Shown here: one piece after another, positions 24,144 to 37,100 of the stretch
How positions within the stretch are numbered: the first letter of the stretch is position 1
Layout of the letters: every line of letters begins with the position of its first letter
Source: Allacma fusca
Taxonomy: Eukaryota; Arthropoda; Collembola; Symphypleona; Sminthuridae
Direction of reading: 5' to 3'
Assembly (NCBI GenBank): GCA_947179485.1
Contig: OX359247.1
Location: 6,911,060 to 6,975,059, forward strand
Length of the DNA: 64,000 nucleotides
Position numbers and translations under genes: made by a program
The notes under the pieces: model-generated
The model's input: the letters and a program-made list of their open reading frames with translations, nothing else
The model's database searches: none
Told to the model about the DNA's origin: nothing

Positions 24144-24478
24144 AAAATAGTTCTTTTGTGCAAATCCCCTCTCCTTTGCACTCATCAAATTTCCCGCATC
24201 ATCATCTCTTGATGAAGCATCAACAGTTTTGCAGGTCTCCATCTCACATGTATGTACATCTGCCCTCCTCCATTTTATGTATGTAGTTCTGAGTTTCTGA
24301 GTGTCGACTGAGGCTCCAACCTTCCCATCATTTAATGACTCCTTTCGTCAGTCCTAATAGTGAGACGATTGTTGAATTTCCAATGTTAATCAACCATTAA
24401 CAATTACTACAGGTGAAGAAATTCAATCACAGCAATCACTGGGAGTGAAGGTACTATAGTTACTTTATGCACACGTTT

Positions 24479-24520
<42 letters not shown>

Positions 24521-25833
24521 AGACATAAATACATATGCAGTATAAGTCCCAAGGAAAAGAGCAATGTCATTTGTACTCATCTTCAAATTCAATATTGGCA
24601 GGAGTGAGCTGAACCGCATATAAGCTTTTAGTCGGGAAATTTTAATGTTTGGGATTATAAATTGAGTATAGGCTGAGCTGTCTATAGGAGTGGAAGGAAT
24701 AATGGAGCATTATACATACGATATTTACAATTACAATACAAACAGCTTAAGTTATCCAAGAAAAATGTTCGTTGATTTGTAAATTGATAGGACAAGGATT
24801 AATGGGAAGTTGAGAACACACGAAGGATGCATTAAAATAATGTTTCAGCTTCTGTTGTACGTAAAAGCATACAGGTTGAAATACTTTGTGAGCATGTAGC
24901 CAGGACGTAAGTGACTTGGAGTAAATTCCTTGATGGTGTACTTGATAGTATACATAAGTCCCTACATATGTAGATACATACTGTATACCTACCTATACGT
25001 ATACTTACATTGATAGGGAAGGAATTATTAGTTTTTCAGGTTATTCCTCTTCATGAATGTGTTCAGTGCTGTGTACGTCAAAGATGTTCGTATTAAAAGA
25101 CCCATGGACATAGAGTGTGTGAGACGTCGGGGATATCTGTATAAAACAAGAGAGTAGTACATATACAATGTAGAACTTGAGGAGATTTTAAGTTTAGCAT
25201 TTATCCGCGTCGGGACTTGAATTATCAAAGCCTACCTGCAGACTTGTTCTCAGCACTCCGACAGCTAGTGAGCTTCTTATTATCTTTTGAAGTTAGTACT
25301 CAGAAAAAATCCTAGATATATAAATATTGATCCCATGGGTATACCTAACTCCGTTGGAGAGTGCATAGAGGCAGATCTATGAGGAATAGTATCTATCCCT
25401 GATGAGGTACTCTGGGAAGGATGAGATTTAAGAAATTCCTCCACAAGCTACTAAAACATTAGATAACTGGATGTGTTGGGAGTTGTGAACATGCATTAAG
25501 TCGACGGAGACTGTCTTGAAGAATTTACCGACGAAACCAACTGATTGTGATTACCTAATGAGCTTAATGGTCGATTACCCATCGTATTAACTTGTGAAGT
25601 TTCGACAACAACAGTAATCTATGGTGGAGTCCTGTAAACTCTGACTATCTGGGCTACCTGTTTTTCCTAATAACTCAATGCGAGAATAATGAACTCTCTC
25701 ACAGATTCCTCCTTGCCCCTTTATTCTCTCATAATATAACTTATTGACGACCATGAGCTACTGTCTTTTGTAAAAAAAAATGAGTATCCACGCCAGAGCA
25801 TCATCATACTTTTTCCTAAGTATACACAGACCC
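24144..25833. other. non-coding sequence
   Basis: Apart from the CA array at 24481 it holds CATATGTAGATACATA at 24965-24980 in a patch of nested palindromic TATGTA/TACATA words (24960-25010). No exon was supported. Confidence 0.5.
24481..24519. repeat. (CA)n microsatellite
   Basis: Perfect CA array of about 19 units, one of the longest CA/GT arrays here. Confidence 0.96.
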
Positions 25834-25869
25834 AGAGAGAGAGAGGGAGAGAGAGAGAGAGAGAGAGAG
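25834..25869. repeat. (GA)n microsatellite
   Basis: AG array with one GGG interruption. Confidence 0.95.
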
Positions 25870-28800
25870 CCAAGTGCACACAAAAAACTCATAATACTTG
25901 AGAACAAAACGATAACTTAGGCTTTTATGTTGCAACTTGTAGGATCTTACCTCCACGAAAAACCCCATAAAAAATGTAGATTCTCCTGTTTTGTTTTTAT
26001 AAATTGTGTGAGCAGGAGAGATGTTCTGCTCACTCAGCTTATGCGTTAAAACCCGACAAGGAAAACCTCTCATACATTCGTACATACATATGTACACTTG
26101 TGTGTGAGTCTGTACTGTACTATTTACTACACTGGAGAGCAGCCACATCTCAAGTTTTTCTGGTAGGGGATCAAACGCATTATGCAGGGAAATACTATTC
26201 AGGAATTAGAAGCACTTAAACCTCTCGGGTTACACGGGTTATTCTACAATTTGGCGCCTTCATGGCATATTCTTCCCCTTTAGAATGTTATACAGGCCCC
26301 ATGGAACATTTACATACCTTCACATGTAGGTCATCAATTTATTTTCAATATTATCATCTGAGAATCTTTTTAAAATTTATGTTAATTTAATGATTAATAA
26401 ACTAGATACTAAATTAATTGAAAACTTTCCCATGGGAAATTTAAAGTAAGCAATCTTTGGGCACAACAAATTTTACACACATGGATTTTTGTACGTGGAT
26501 CGGATTTGTTTATCGGGAAGGTTTTAGCCTGGTTTTAGAATGATAATGTAGTATTAGAGTCAAGAATTGAGAAGAGAGCAAGGGAAAGTATTACATCTGA
26601 TACTAAAATAGATTTTAAATTTATCAAAACCAAAAACCTGCACTGCTATGAAAATCAGGTTATCAAAAAGTTGTAATTTGTAAAGTTATACTTTTGACAG
26701 GGTAGCCCTCAGAATATCTGTAACTCCAATGGACTCTCACAGTTTCCCTTGTGCCTGGCCAGGAACAGGGCTATGGAAGTCGGGAGTAAAGACTGTATGG
26801 AGATGAAATGCATCCTTTATGAATTTAAAAGCAAGTGGGAATGAATGAGGGAGCTTCCATGTGAAAGTGAGGAAATCTATTTAGCATCTCATTCCAACTG
26901 AATCAACTTCCATAGGTCGAGGTTTCTCGTCTGATTATAAGGATGGTACTAATCTTTCACCTATGCATGTATGTACTTATATGTAAAAACAGTTGAAGCT
27001 CTCCTTCCCAGTGTAACCTTTCTATGTAATTATGTATACTTGCTCCATACATATTCCTATTAGAGGTCCCATAGTGTTATGAAAGCATAGGATTTTGAAG
27101 CATTACATATGGACGAGGGTGGTTTTACGGTAATTACGTTTTCAAACTCCCTCAGTACATAAGTAAGGGAATGCATTCCCGACCACATTCATTCTAATAG
27201 ATTTATGTAGTTTAGTTTGAGGATGAAGAATAGTACATGGGTTCGTACAGGAAATATCACTTGTTTCAAAGGCATGCCTGTGTACACGGAGTTTAGCACC
27301 TTTAAGTGCTTACTGCTTTTACACTGACGCAGCCACTACTCTTACATCTTGACCAATGGACACTTAACATGGTCAACAATGAGGTGAGGTGGATCCCTCC
27401 ACAGTACTTCCAACATATTTCAACAAACGGTCGTCTCACAGACATTTCAGTTTCGCCTGCATAAATTATGAGCTACTGTAAACAGTGGGATGGAAATATA
27501 AAAAAACTACAGAACTATCTACATATAATTATGCATTTATGTAAGCACAGCTCCACAAGTAGAGAAAAATCCCTCCCGCATCTACAAAACACTATTTTGT
27601 TAGATGCACCAGCCTCCTATAGGCTCTTCCACACTCTACAAGGAAGTTGGTTAGCACGGGTGCGTTCCTCTAACCGCAAGTAGTCTTCTTCCCCATATGT
27701 GTCCCAAAGAACTTACAAAAATATCCTTCCACGAGCTAATTCAGTGAGGTAAGGTAACCCTTTCTATACTAGCGGGCTTATTACTCTTCTGCGGGTTAAG
27801 AACATACCGCGTGTATGTCACGGCAAAACTTGAGAGAGAGAGAGAGCGAGAGAGAAAAAAAAATAAATGTGAGACCCTGTGGAAAGTATTAGGTTAAAAA
27901 GCCTGGGGAGGGTGCCGTGCAATCCAATCTTGATTCGACAGGATTTTAAAGAACCCGAAAGCTCTGACTGCACAGAACAGGTAATTGCTGCTGCCGAGTT
28001 CCGCACAAGTGCCAGCTGATTTGCATATGCACACATTCCCCACATCTCTCTACCTCCTCCTCCTCCAATTTACTAGTGAACAGATTGCTATTAACCATGT
28101 ATTTTACTTGTATTAGCCTCCGAGTTACGCAGGGATTTCCTCCCCAAGAACCTTATAAACCAAGTTGCAGGGTCGTAAATAGCTTATTTGTCTCCGCCAG
28201 CATCGATGGTTCGCATGGTTGAAGAGTAATTAAAAGTACGGAGCTATTTTCCATCAGTCAAGTACTTACGTAATGGCTTCGACAGCCCTCACACGTACAC
28301 ATAGATACATATGTGTGGGGAGAGATGTCATAAAACCTGGAAACCGGTAAAACATAAGAGTCCCTTTCCCTAATTACTTTTTATGATGATTGGCAGAAAG
28401 TGCTCATAGTATGGGGAGTAGGCTCCCTCGATTTTACTTATCACAGCTAGTATCATAGGTCATAATTATTTTAAACGAAGCTCGTTTAGTAATTGCTGCT
28501 TTGGCATTCCCTCCTAAACATTCATGCTTATTTTTTTACTTGATGGGCAATCCAGTACGAGGCTCTAGGTCTCAGCTTCCTGGTTGTGTAGTAATTAAGA
28601 ATATTTATACGTAATAAATATACGGACAAAAGCCCTACACACCTTTACATCTATGGGGTGTATGTATTGGGGGAGAAACTTGACTGGAAATGATTTTTCC
28701 CTTATGTTTTTTCCACGAAAAACTATACATTTATCATGGAGATAAAACATTGAGATTTTTTTTTTGTGACATGTGGCTGTAAAATATTTCTCTTGACTTG

Positions 28801-29392
28801 ACCATTTGCAAAGGCACAAATGTCTGGACTATACAGAGGGCTTCCATACTGTAAATCGCAGCTTGGCTGATTGTGAGATGAGCATCTACTATGGGGAGAT
28901 GTAGAGGCCATGTGTGTGTGTAGCCTGTGGGAGCTATTTATACACACATTTACAGCCCTATACAGATGAATTAGAATCAGCGGCCAGTGTCTTCGTCTTC
29001 TTGTCCGTTGGGAGAAGAGATGTAAAGTAGGGGAAAAAATCCTCATCTCGTCAATAGACACATCAATCGTACAGAGGAGCCGAAACTAATCAGCTCTTAT
29101 TGATGATTTAGCATTCCTATCTCCTTCCTATATAAATTACCAAAGTTATACCTGTCTCCGGCAGAATGGCCACAGAAGCTTGACGAACCGTACGTTTTTG
29201 CCTCGTGAATTTCGGTCCTACACTCAATACTCATCCTGTCTTCGTTAGATTTTGGTTATATTATTACCTATTACTACTATGGGCTGAGTGAGGATCTCTG
29301 GACACTGAGGAGCCTTTTTCTTTTCTTTTACTTATGAGTCAGTCTCATACCGAGATGTATTTCTTTGCTTGTGTTCGCTCTTTATCGATCTC

Positions 29393-29395
<3 letters not shown>
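25870..29395. other. non-coding sequence
   Basis: Contains TACATATGTACA at 26085-26096 and the short GA array at 27832. A TATCACAG word near 28439 recalls the miR-2 seed but has no hairpin partner. Nothing else stands out. Confidence 0.5.
27832..27854. repeat. (GA)n microsatellite
   Basis: AG array broken by one C, followed by an A-rich run. Confidence 0.9.

Positions 29396-29435
<40 letters not shown>
29396..29435. repeat. (CT)n microsatellite
   Basis: About 20 CT units. Acceptor-like AGs follow at 29453 and 29469, but the frames after them are short. Confidence 0.95.
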
Positions 29436-29437
<2 letters not shown>

Positions 29438-29529
29438 ACCTATGTACACTTAGCTGGTATTTTTGTCAGTAGTCATGAAAATCTACGGAACATTTACATA
29501 CATGACAACAGCCAAGGCAAATATACACA

Positions 29530-29548
29530 AACACACACACACACACAC
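29530..29548. repeat. short (AC)n microsatellite
   Basis: About nine AC units, roughly 100 bases after the CT array. Confidence 0.9.
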
Positions 29549-29963
29549 GCTTGCTGAGCTAATATAAGTCAAATATAATGCTAGAGATACTAACGAAACT
29601 TTAACCACTACACCATTCTATGATGAATCCCTTGAAGCATACAATTATATGCCTATAGAAACTCCTAGGAGAATGTATGCTTATGAAGTGAATGCGTCCG
29701 GGGGAAAAAACATTCGCTAGTATTTAATATGCCCACTTTCACAATATTTAGCGTACATAGACTCTCTGTATGCATGGATAATGAATAAATTGTGAAGATA
29801 AATAGCCAGAGAGCCGAAGACAAACTTCTCTGGCAGCTTTCTACAGAGTCACCTCATTTGCCGGACATTAATAATGATTATTGGCTTGGTTTCCATCAGC
29901 TCCTCTTTAAAACTTTGAACGAAATCGAAGCTCATTCTTTTCTCTTTTTTTTTCTCTCTAAAG

Positions 29964-30282
29964 GACAAAGGATGAGCTGGTAATAGCTGTAAGGAAGACA
30001 CTAGTGAATGTGATTGCATTTACCCCCTCCTTCCCTGACGGTCAACTACCATCACTTTACTTGAATTGCCACCGACACGAAGCCCTATTGAAGCTGAGAA
30101 GTGCGTGTAGTTCTGCCATGCTCAATATAAAGATGTGGATGTTGGAGCCTTGCTTCTCGGTTTCTCTGTCTTGTCTCAGTTCTCAAAAGGATGATGATGC
30201 GTGTAAAAGCTGGAACATTATTAGGTTATCATTAACTCCGTATGAATGTGATTCCAGTGGTCGGGACAGGGACAGGGTCTAG
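29964..30282 (+). CDS. candidate 3'-terminal coding exon, function unknown
   Basis: A strong acceptor-like pyrimidine tract (about 29938-29960, mostly T with C) ends in AAAG at 29963. The next base completes a codon, and 105 codons follow without a stop until TAG at 30280-30282. The frame is closed just inside the putative intron by TAA at 29959-29961, so the open region starts exactly at the splice site. The peptide begins TKDELVIAVRKTLVN and ends SSGRDRDRV. It contains several Cys, and no known domain is evident. AATAAA lies about 90 bases after the stop (30372-30377), followed by a T/GT-rich patch. A competing frame (29792-29983) reads straight through the tract. Acceptor, open frame and poly(A) signal together make this one of the better candidates, but homology or RNA evidence is absent. 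Confidence 0.38.
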
Positions 30283-31121
30283 TGTGATATTTGTATTTGG
30301 ATATCCGTACGACAGGAGCTGCATTTGTATGTATGTACATATATTACGTTCTGACAGGATATGGAACCAAAAATAAAAACACGTTTGTTGACATTCCCTA
30401 TAGTCTCACTCAGCCTATACTATAAACCTTTAATCATACAATTCGCCCTTTCTCAATATGACTGATTGTGAGTGTAGGGAATGATGAGTGGATCTCAAAA
30501 ATTAGCGTTAGCTTTACAGGAATGACTTGTATCACTTCGCCCCAATTTGTTATGGTGATCGTGTGTAGTCTTTTTTTGAGAAATTTCCAATGTATTTACC
30601 AATTTTTTCGTTGGAAATTTCAAGTAACGGAGGTGCCGGGTAGAACATTACAATTTACAATAGTGTGTCAATATATATCTTGAAAAGCAATTGATACCAC
30701 GTTCGAATTTAATTATTGGATGCCAGGACAACTTGCATGTACATACATACATACTTGTATGTATAAAAGCGTGGAGAAAAACTTGTGAGGATTTCTTGTA
30801 CAGCCCGATGGTATTCAAAGGATGGGAACAAAGATTACAATGGTTCTGAACTTGTGTGCTTGGAATTCTTCAGAGAAGAGAAATAATGTGACGGGATTGC
30901 ATTACGCTTGAGTACAAATACATCTAAGTACACAAGAGACATGTGTGACGCAAAGAATAACTTCAAGGCACAAGTTGTTTGTAACTGAGGGAAAAAGTAA
31001 GCCTTTAACCAGATTGACTCATTTTGAAAGCATCGTCAGAGTCATGGCATGGGGTTCCCTGTACACTCACTCAATGCTCACCATGCCCTGGTCCTTCAGA
31101 ATAAAAGAGACTCGACAGAGT

Positions 31122-31126
<5 letters not shown>
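30283..31126. other. non-coding sequence, possible 3' untranslated region at its start
   Basis: The first 95 bases could be the 3' UTR of the preceding candidate exon (AATAAA at 30372). Beyond that it has a CATA run at 30739-30752 and a TATAAAAG word at 30762-30769 with nothing convincing downstream. Confidence 0.35.

Positions 31127-31178
<52 letters not shown>
31127..31178. repeat. (GA)n microsatellite
   Basis: Perfect AG array of 26 units, among the longest pure arrays in the window. Confidence 0.97.
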
Positions 31179-31182
<4 letters not shown>

Positions 31183-31358
31183 ACAATGACAAAGTTACAA
31201 GTACCATGACAATTGAAGAAAAGAGAAGGTTGGGAGTCGGGTCTTAGAGTATTCCCCATTGAAAGGAAGACTGGGTTGACCGTGTTGTCATTGAAAGAGA
31301 ATTGATCCTATTTTATTAAGCGGGAAACAGCCGATTTGTTTTCTTTCTCAAGAATAAC

Positions 31359-31391
31359 CTCTCTCTCTCTCTCTCTACGTCTGTCTCTCTC
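31359..31391. repeat. (CT)n microsatellite ending in CAG
   Basis: CT units broken by ACGTCTGT, then CTCTCTCAG, giving an acceptor-like end at 31393. It lies about 180 bases from a GA array of opposite polarity. Confidence 0.9.
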
Positions 31392-31393
31392 AG

Positions 31394-31550
31394 GCATCAT
31401 CATCTGGATTTCATTTCTCTCGAACATATGAATAAATTACCTAATTGTATGAAAACGCCAGAGAGACGCAGTCATGTCAGTATGTGCATGGTTTCCAAAT
31501 ACTCCAACGATGAGGGCCCTCTTCTTCGTCTTCTTCTTCTTGAGCGATAA
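31394..31550 (+). CDS. weak candidate exon behind a CT array
   Basis: After the CAG at 31393 one base completes a codon, and 51 codons follow to TAA at 31548-31550. The peptide begins HHHLDFISLEHMNKL and ends in a Leu/Arg stretch encoded by the CTT repeat at 31520-31541. CT arrays readily mimic acceptors, the frame is short, and its end is repeat-derived, so this is weak. No AATAAA closes it clearly. Confidence 0.15.
31520..31541. repeat. (CTT)n microsatellite
   Basis: CTT/TTC units with one CGT interruption. Confidence 0.85.
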
Positions 31551-32815
31551 GGGCGGTTTTTAAATTGAAATGCCGCTGACGCCCAACATGTGACATACTG
31601 ACGGTGACACCCTAATCTCCTCAGCCTTCAACTTTTATACAGCTTAAAGGACTGACATTATATAACTGTTTTATCTCGTAAGATTTCAAATCCATTTAGT
31701 GACCACTTCTCCCTTCAGTTTTACTTACTCCTGTCAGCCATTTCTCCATTTAGTGAGCATGCACTGTTTTACCTTTCCTTCAGTCAAAAGGAATTTAGCT
31801 TTTAGTTCTATTTTAAAGAGGGAAATCCCTTTTCTGCGGATCCCACACCAAAATAGGAAAATTGCATTAAATGTCAGTAGTAAAAATACAATCAACATAA
31901 AATCAGGAGAGCCCAACAAGTTGAGGATCCATCTGGGAAGAGTTGCATTACTTAATATTTTCTGCTACAACACACACACATACACACAACTACACACAAC
32001 TACACACAACTAGTAACTACAGATCTGTATATATGTATATCTACAGGTATCCAAGTAAAGCTTCTTGGCCATTATCATGGGATCATAGTGCGTATGTTAT
32101 CGAACTAGTTCACAATCGTATCTATTTTTCTGATCGGTCGGGGATACAGTGACAATGTATCCATCTCTGTCTTGTTGTCTCGAAGCGACGGCTCTAAGTC
32201 CTCACAAAAAAATAATACACTTCTAGCCTCAACCCGCTCCTTCCAAGCCAGGCCCCTTCACTTAGACTGGTCTCGTTGGATTTTGCTGAGATGACAAAAA
32301 TTCAATATTTCAACCCTCCATATAGTATCGGTAGGATTCGTTCCGGACAATTACAACAAAATGTAATACTAACTTTGGAAGGGCTGTGTGTAGGGAAGGG
32401 AAAGTGGGGTGAGGATAGGATGTCGCTTTAAATTCGGGAAATTCAGTTTTTTTATGAAAATAATATTTTTTGGATGAGAAATTATTGTATAGTTTTAGGA
32501 CTCTAAGCCTTTTAATAAGACTTTAAGTCCCTCTAATATGCTTCTGGGTAGATTTGGGAAAGCCCTGGAATTTTGACAATTTTTCGGAATCTCTTCTGGA
32601 AGCAGACATGCATATTCTCGGGGTTCTCATCAATTGAGGATCCTCTTTGTGAAGTCATCAGAGAATCATATCTTCCCCTGACTAGGCACCGACTCAAACG
32701 TGAAAGAACTGAGGAAGCAAAAGGACAGGGAAGAACTAAATGGATTACATGTGTGCAAGGGAGATTTAATATTCAAGACTTTAGATGAGAAGTAAACCGG
32801 GACGGGAATCCTGTA

Positions 32816-32817
<2 letters not shown>
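31551..32817. other. non-coding sequence
   Basis: Holds the CA/decamer repeat listed separately. A 71-codon frame at 32573-32788 has no start or splice context that I would trust. Confidence 0.5.
31970..32010 (+). repeat. (CA)n leading into a three-copy decamer repeat
   Basis: A short CA run is followed by three perfect copies of TACACACAAC at 31981-32010. It looks like a small expansion seeded by the CA array. Confidence 0.92.

Positions 32818-32851
<34 letters not shown>
32818..32851. repeat. (GT)n microsatellite
   Basis: Perfect GT array of about 16 units. Confidence 0.96.
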
Positions 32852-33204
32852 AAGCATTCCTCATGTTTGAATGCATTTGTTTGGAAAACTCTGTCATCTG
32901 TGTTGGAAATGAATGCACTCAGTCCAGCGGTCCATTTGTCTGACTCTCAAAGGCATGTTAAAATTTAAATCGAAATGCGACAGCTTATCAATCTATCCAT
33001 CTCGTTGGAAAATTGTACTGACGTGGGAATCATTTCAGTGTTCCAACTTGTTTTCATGAACTTATTTCCATTATATTTTCTAATTTGCTCAAGTCACATA
33101 TCTATGTAAATATATGCTCGGCTGCTCCAATCTCAGCCCTGTCCTCACTATAGGCAGATATACCTCCTATCCCCAACTTTTATCGTCAATTAATTCTAGA
33201 CCGT

Positions 33205-33227
33205 TTGTGTGTGTGTGTGTGTGTGTA
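33205..33227. repeat. (GT)n microsatellite
   Basis: GT array of about 11 units. Confidence 0.93.
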
Positions 33228-33790
33228 TACTTCACTTTTAGATTGTAAATTCCCGTTGAGCATCTTGAGTGGGCTGGTCTACCTACTTTTCTCAATGTCG
33301 GATAGCGTGTGGAAGCAGGACCTTTCTCAATGCAAGATTTATATGGACTAAAGTGGAGTCTCAGAAAGGAATTTATTTGACCAAGCAGGTGAATTGTGAT
33401 AAGCCTGGAACAAATTTCCCTGCCCACATCTTCCTTCCCTGGCTCATCTTCCAATCCCATCCCAATCTACAGAAAAATAAAACACAGGGCTATTTGATTC
33501 CTCTGAAACAATATCTGGAAATTGTTATCCAATTTTAGCGGAACTCTCCCCCTACATCCATGAAGGTACATACACCCAAATACTGTCTTTACAACGTGTT
33601 CTGTTCTGCACGTACATATGTAGATATGTATGGTATGTACCTCTCTATGAGTATATAATACTGTTGAAAGGAAATACTAAAAGCAGATTGTGTTCCTTTG
33701 AGAAACTCTTCATTCAAGTCCCTCTGATCTACTTTAGTCCAAGGATCCCATTATTAGAAACTAGTCCTCCTTTCCTGTTTGACAAGCCAG

Positions 33791-34084
33791 TGTACTACAG
33801 TACAGACACAAGTTTATATACTCAATGCGTTGAAAACATTTGCAGGTAACTGTAATAACAGTCATCTAGATTTCATTTGTTGGAATTGTTTTCAATATCA
33901 CCCTTCAAAACTAAAACTTGATTCTTATTACTTTCATTCAGAACTGTCACCGGAGGGTAGATTGATTATTAAATTCAACAAAGGCATAATTAATATACGA
34001 GCTAATGCTACAAGCCTCAGTTCCCTGAGCAATAAATTGGAACAGTCCGCTGTCGTAGATACATATAAGCATTATTATAGATAG
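33791..34084 (+). CDS. candidate 3'-terminal coding exon with poly(A) signal, function unknown
   Basis: A pyrimidine-rich stretch (33765-33781, CTCCTTTCC-type) leads to CCAG at 33790. A phase-0 frame follows for 97 codons to TAG at 34082-34084. The peptide begins CTTVQTQVYILNALK and ends VVDTYKHYYR. AATAAA lies 40 bases after the stop (34125-34130), and a T/GT-rich patch starts about 10 bases later (34140-34158). That is the classic layout of an animal poly(A) site. A CAG|GTAACT donor at 33845/33846 means the first 55 bases could instead be an internal exon leaving phase 1. No domain is recognised. The signals together are suggestive, but each is common in AT-rich DNA. Confidence 0.35.
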   Translation, partial: CTTVQTQVYILNALKTFAGNCNNSHLDFICWNCFQYHPSKLKLDSYYFHSELSPEGRLIIKFNKGIINIRANATSLSSLSNKLEQSAVVDTYKHYYR

Positions 34085-34124
34085 ATACTTTTAGTCATTT
34101 ATGTAGGTTTAGGGTCTTGAGAGT

Positions 34125-34158
34125 AATAAAGTAAGCAAATGTTTTTTTTTGTTGGTTG
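34125..34158 (+). terminator. possible polyadenylation signal and downstream element
   Basis: AATAAA at 34125-34130 is followed by a T10 run and GTTGGTTG (34140-34158). Placement after the 34082-34084 stop fits a 3' end there. Confidence 0.35.
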
Positions 34159-37100
34159 AGGTTGAGAGTGGTGGATAGGAATGACGCAAAATGGAGATTG
34201 CATGCTCATTACAGGTTACACCGTTGGTACTTCATTAACGATGGACACACAGCAGCGTCCTTTGAGGAACCATTAAGTTACATGGTAAGAATGACTTTGC
34301 GTGGGAGAGGAAGGAATAAAATGCTGGTCTGGCATGTTTAGCTCCAATCTCACAGGAACACTTCAAGTCCTTTAGGAATAATCAAAGTGTAAATTGAGGT
34401 CCACGAGACATTTAGTATCATTGTTGTCAGACCTGCAAAAGAATGAAAATTTAATTTGTGAGGAGCGAAATGCTCAAGACGTCAAAGGAATACATTTATT
34501 TTAATTCGATTGGTGAACGCCAAGTTTCACTGACGACGCTCTGGACGCGGAGAGAGAACTCACAACTGAAAGAAAACTTGGAGTCATTACAAGACTATAG
34601 GATGTACAGTATTCTATACGGACACTCCTGAGAGATATTACCCCAACTTCTAGTCAGACTAGACAAGTATAGATATCCTATCAGGATTTCTGTAGTAACA
34701 TAGAAGTGGAATTTTTGCTTATCATTATTTCTTAATTTATGGACAAGAAAGTTGCACTAATCGTATTTATTATAATAGACAAGAGTTACTTAATGCTGAG
34801 TCCACACACATCAAAAGAAATTATTGGCAAGAATAAATGCGTCTGTAAACTCATTTTCTCAGACTTAACAATAAAATGTGAAATGTTGCTGAAAAAAAAA
34901 ATCTCCCCTATGTCTTTGGATAATTAGCTGTTGCGTAATATGTTTTGTTTTTTTTTCTTGTGCCTGCAATATTATGTATGTAGTCAAAGGTTTAGGTTGT
35001 AATTATATGTATGTATATGAAATTTTAAATTCAGTCATATTTCACAGGTAATATAATACAATGGAGGCATTAAGAATTGGAAGGGAATTCACAATGGAAC
35101 ATTTTCTGTCCGGCAAGCTTTGCATTAGTATATAGTTGAATATAAATTATACGGATTCGGAATGCTGAACCTTGTTTTCATGCCTTTGAAACTACATATT
35201 AATTTTCCTTGATTTTGTATACATAGCTTAAGTATATCTATGTAATCACTTATTGTTAGTAATTATCTGTAGCTCCTTCTTGGATGCATGTTCAATAGGG
35301 AATAGGGAGATCTTAATTCCTGACTTTTTCCCTCCGTTTCCCAAATTAATGAGGCTCTGTTCTGTTGACAATATTAGTTTCTCCTCGGAATATAATGTAC
35401 GAGCTTATATGTAATAATAATTATAGGAAATATAGAAAATAGACAGGCGGATCTTTACTAGTGTATTGAGCGTGCCTTGGAAGCATTTGGGATTTCTCAA
35501 AGGAGAATTAGAGGGTACGTGAAAAGGTGTACCTACGTTAGAGCTCCATGGTTTCTTGTACCTAATATGAGACACTGAGGCAACACGAAGGGTATAGTTT
35601 ATTGTCTAAATGTAAGGTTGAATCGAGTTTATAATGTGGTTTTACTTGTGGAAAACTTCTCTCTCATGATTATATTGTGTGTTGCTCGTTCTTATTATCC
35701 CGTGAGTCCAGTTCATAATATCACATCTTACACTCACAGAGATTCGGCTCAAGAGAATGAGAAGACAGCAGTGCTGATTGTTACAACGTGGGCGTTTGTG
35801 TGGGATTCAAGTGTTCACTCCCTTCTTTTTCTTAACCCTCACTTTCAACGTGTTATTATTGTTCACGCAGATCTCCTCCAAATGGCCCGTTAGCATTTGA
35901 ATTTCATATGCGTACAGCAGCTCAAAAACGTTTGCAACTTCTTCCATTATCCCCATATTTTTTCTCAAAAGACTGCAGGGAAGGATGAATAAGACCTAGA
36001 GATTCTATAGTTGAATTTTCCATTTAACTTTCTACCTTTTAGTATCTAATTCCTTGAGATCGTAGATTTTTATCACATCTCTAGATTCTGGCACCATCAT
36101 CCAAGGGAAACACGGAACAGATAATTTCCATGTAGGATATATTTTGTATCTCAAGGTATATGTAATTATGTATCTATGTACATTAGCAAATGCACAGGGG
36201 TTATTCTACATTTCTAAATAAATATAGCTTCACATAAATCATGTATATGCAGAGCTACTCTGAGGTGTATGCGCCAGGTACATAGATGTGAGCTATGTAT
36301 GTACATATGTATGTATGTACATACATGGGAGTAATAAGAAAAATACAGGAAGAGCTTTTATGTATAATGCTCCAGGCTGCACCCTCCAAGTACCCATGGA
36401 GGGAGGCTCGGTGGGATCATTTTTGAAGAAATAAAGGTGTGAAGGAGCGTGTTACATATAACTGTAAAAGTAAATATCTTGACATTAGAAGGCAATGCTT
36501 GTACTTTATTTCCAGCCAGCACGGACCTATTAGTTGCTAACGAGCTGCATCTCAAGGAGTTAATGGAGTACCGATGTAAAATTAGATCAGAGTAATTTTC
36601 CTACTGCTTGTGAAAATTGAGTTGTCTTGATGGATTCACTCGATAAAAAGTTCATGGTGAGATTTTCTCATCTCAGCCAGAGGTTTCATTCATTCATTCC
36701 AAGTATCTTCACCATCAGTTAACTGTCTAATTCAAACGTCATGTTAAATGAAAGGAGTCCTTGTTTCAGATCTGGTCTCTTCACTGTAACATCCTCATTC
36801 CCTCTCTTTATCATCCTCTATGATTTCCGTTTATTCAGGATTCCCTACCGACCTTTTTAATACTAGAACATTTCATAAATTCAAAACCAACCTTTGAGTC
36901 TCTTCCTCATTGGTTAATTTAATTTAGGCGTAGTCGGGGATTTAATAATTATATTCCGAAACATCTCTCGGGACAATTATTTATTGCGCATCATTCCTCC
37001 GTAGCTAATTAAAATAAATGGAACTGGAATATGAGTCTTCATTTATTTTGTTTTGGGACCTGTATTGATGTAAGGTGCTTATGATTTGTGATCCCCCCTG

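Noticed and set aside
28439-28461. TATCACAG word resembling the miR-2/miR-13 seed
   Set aside because: The rest of the mature sequence does not match and no complementary arm lies within 70 bases on either side.
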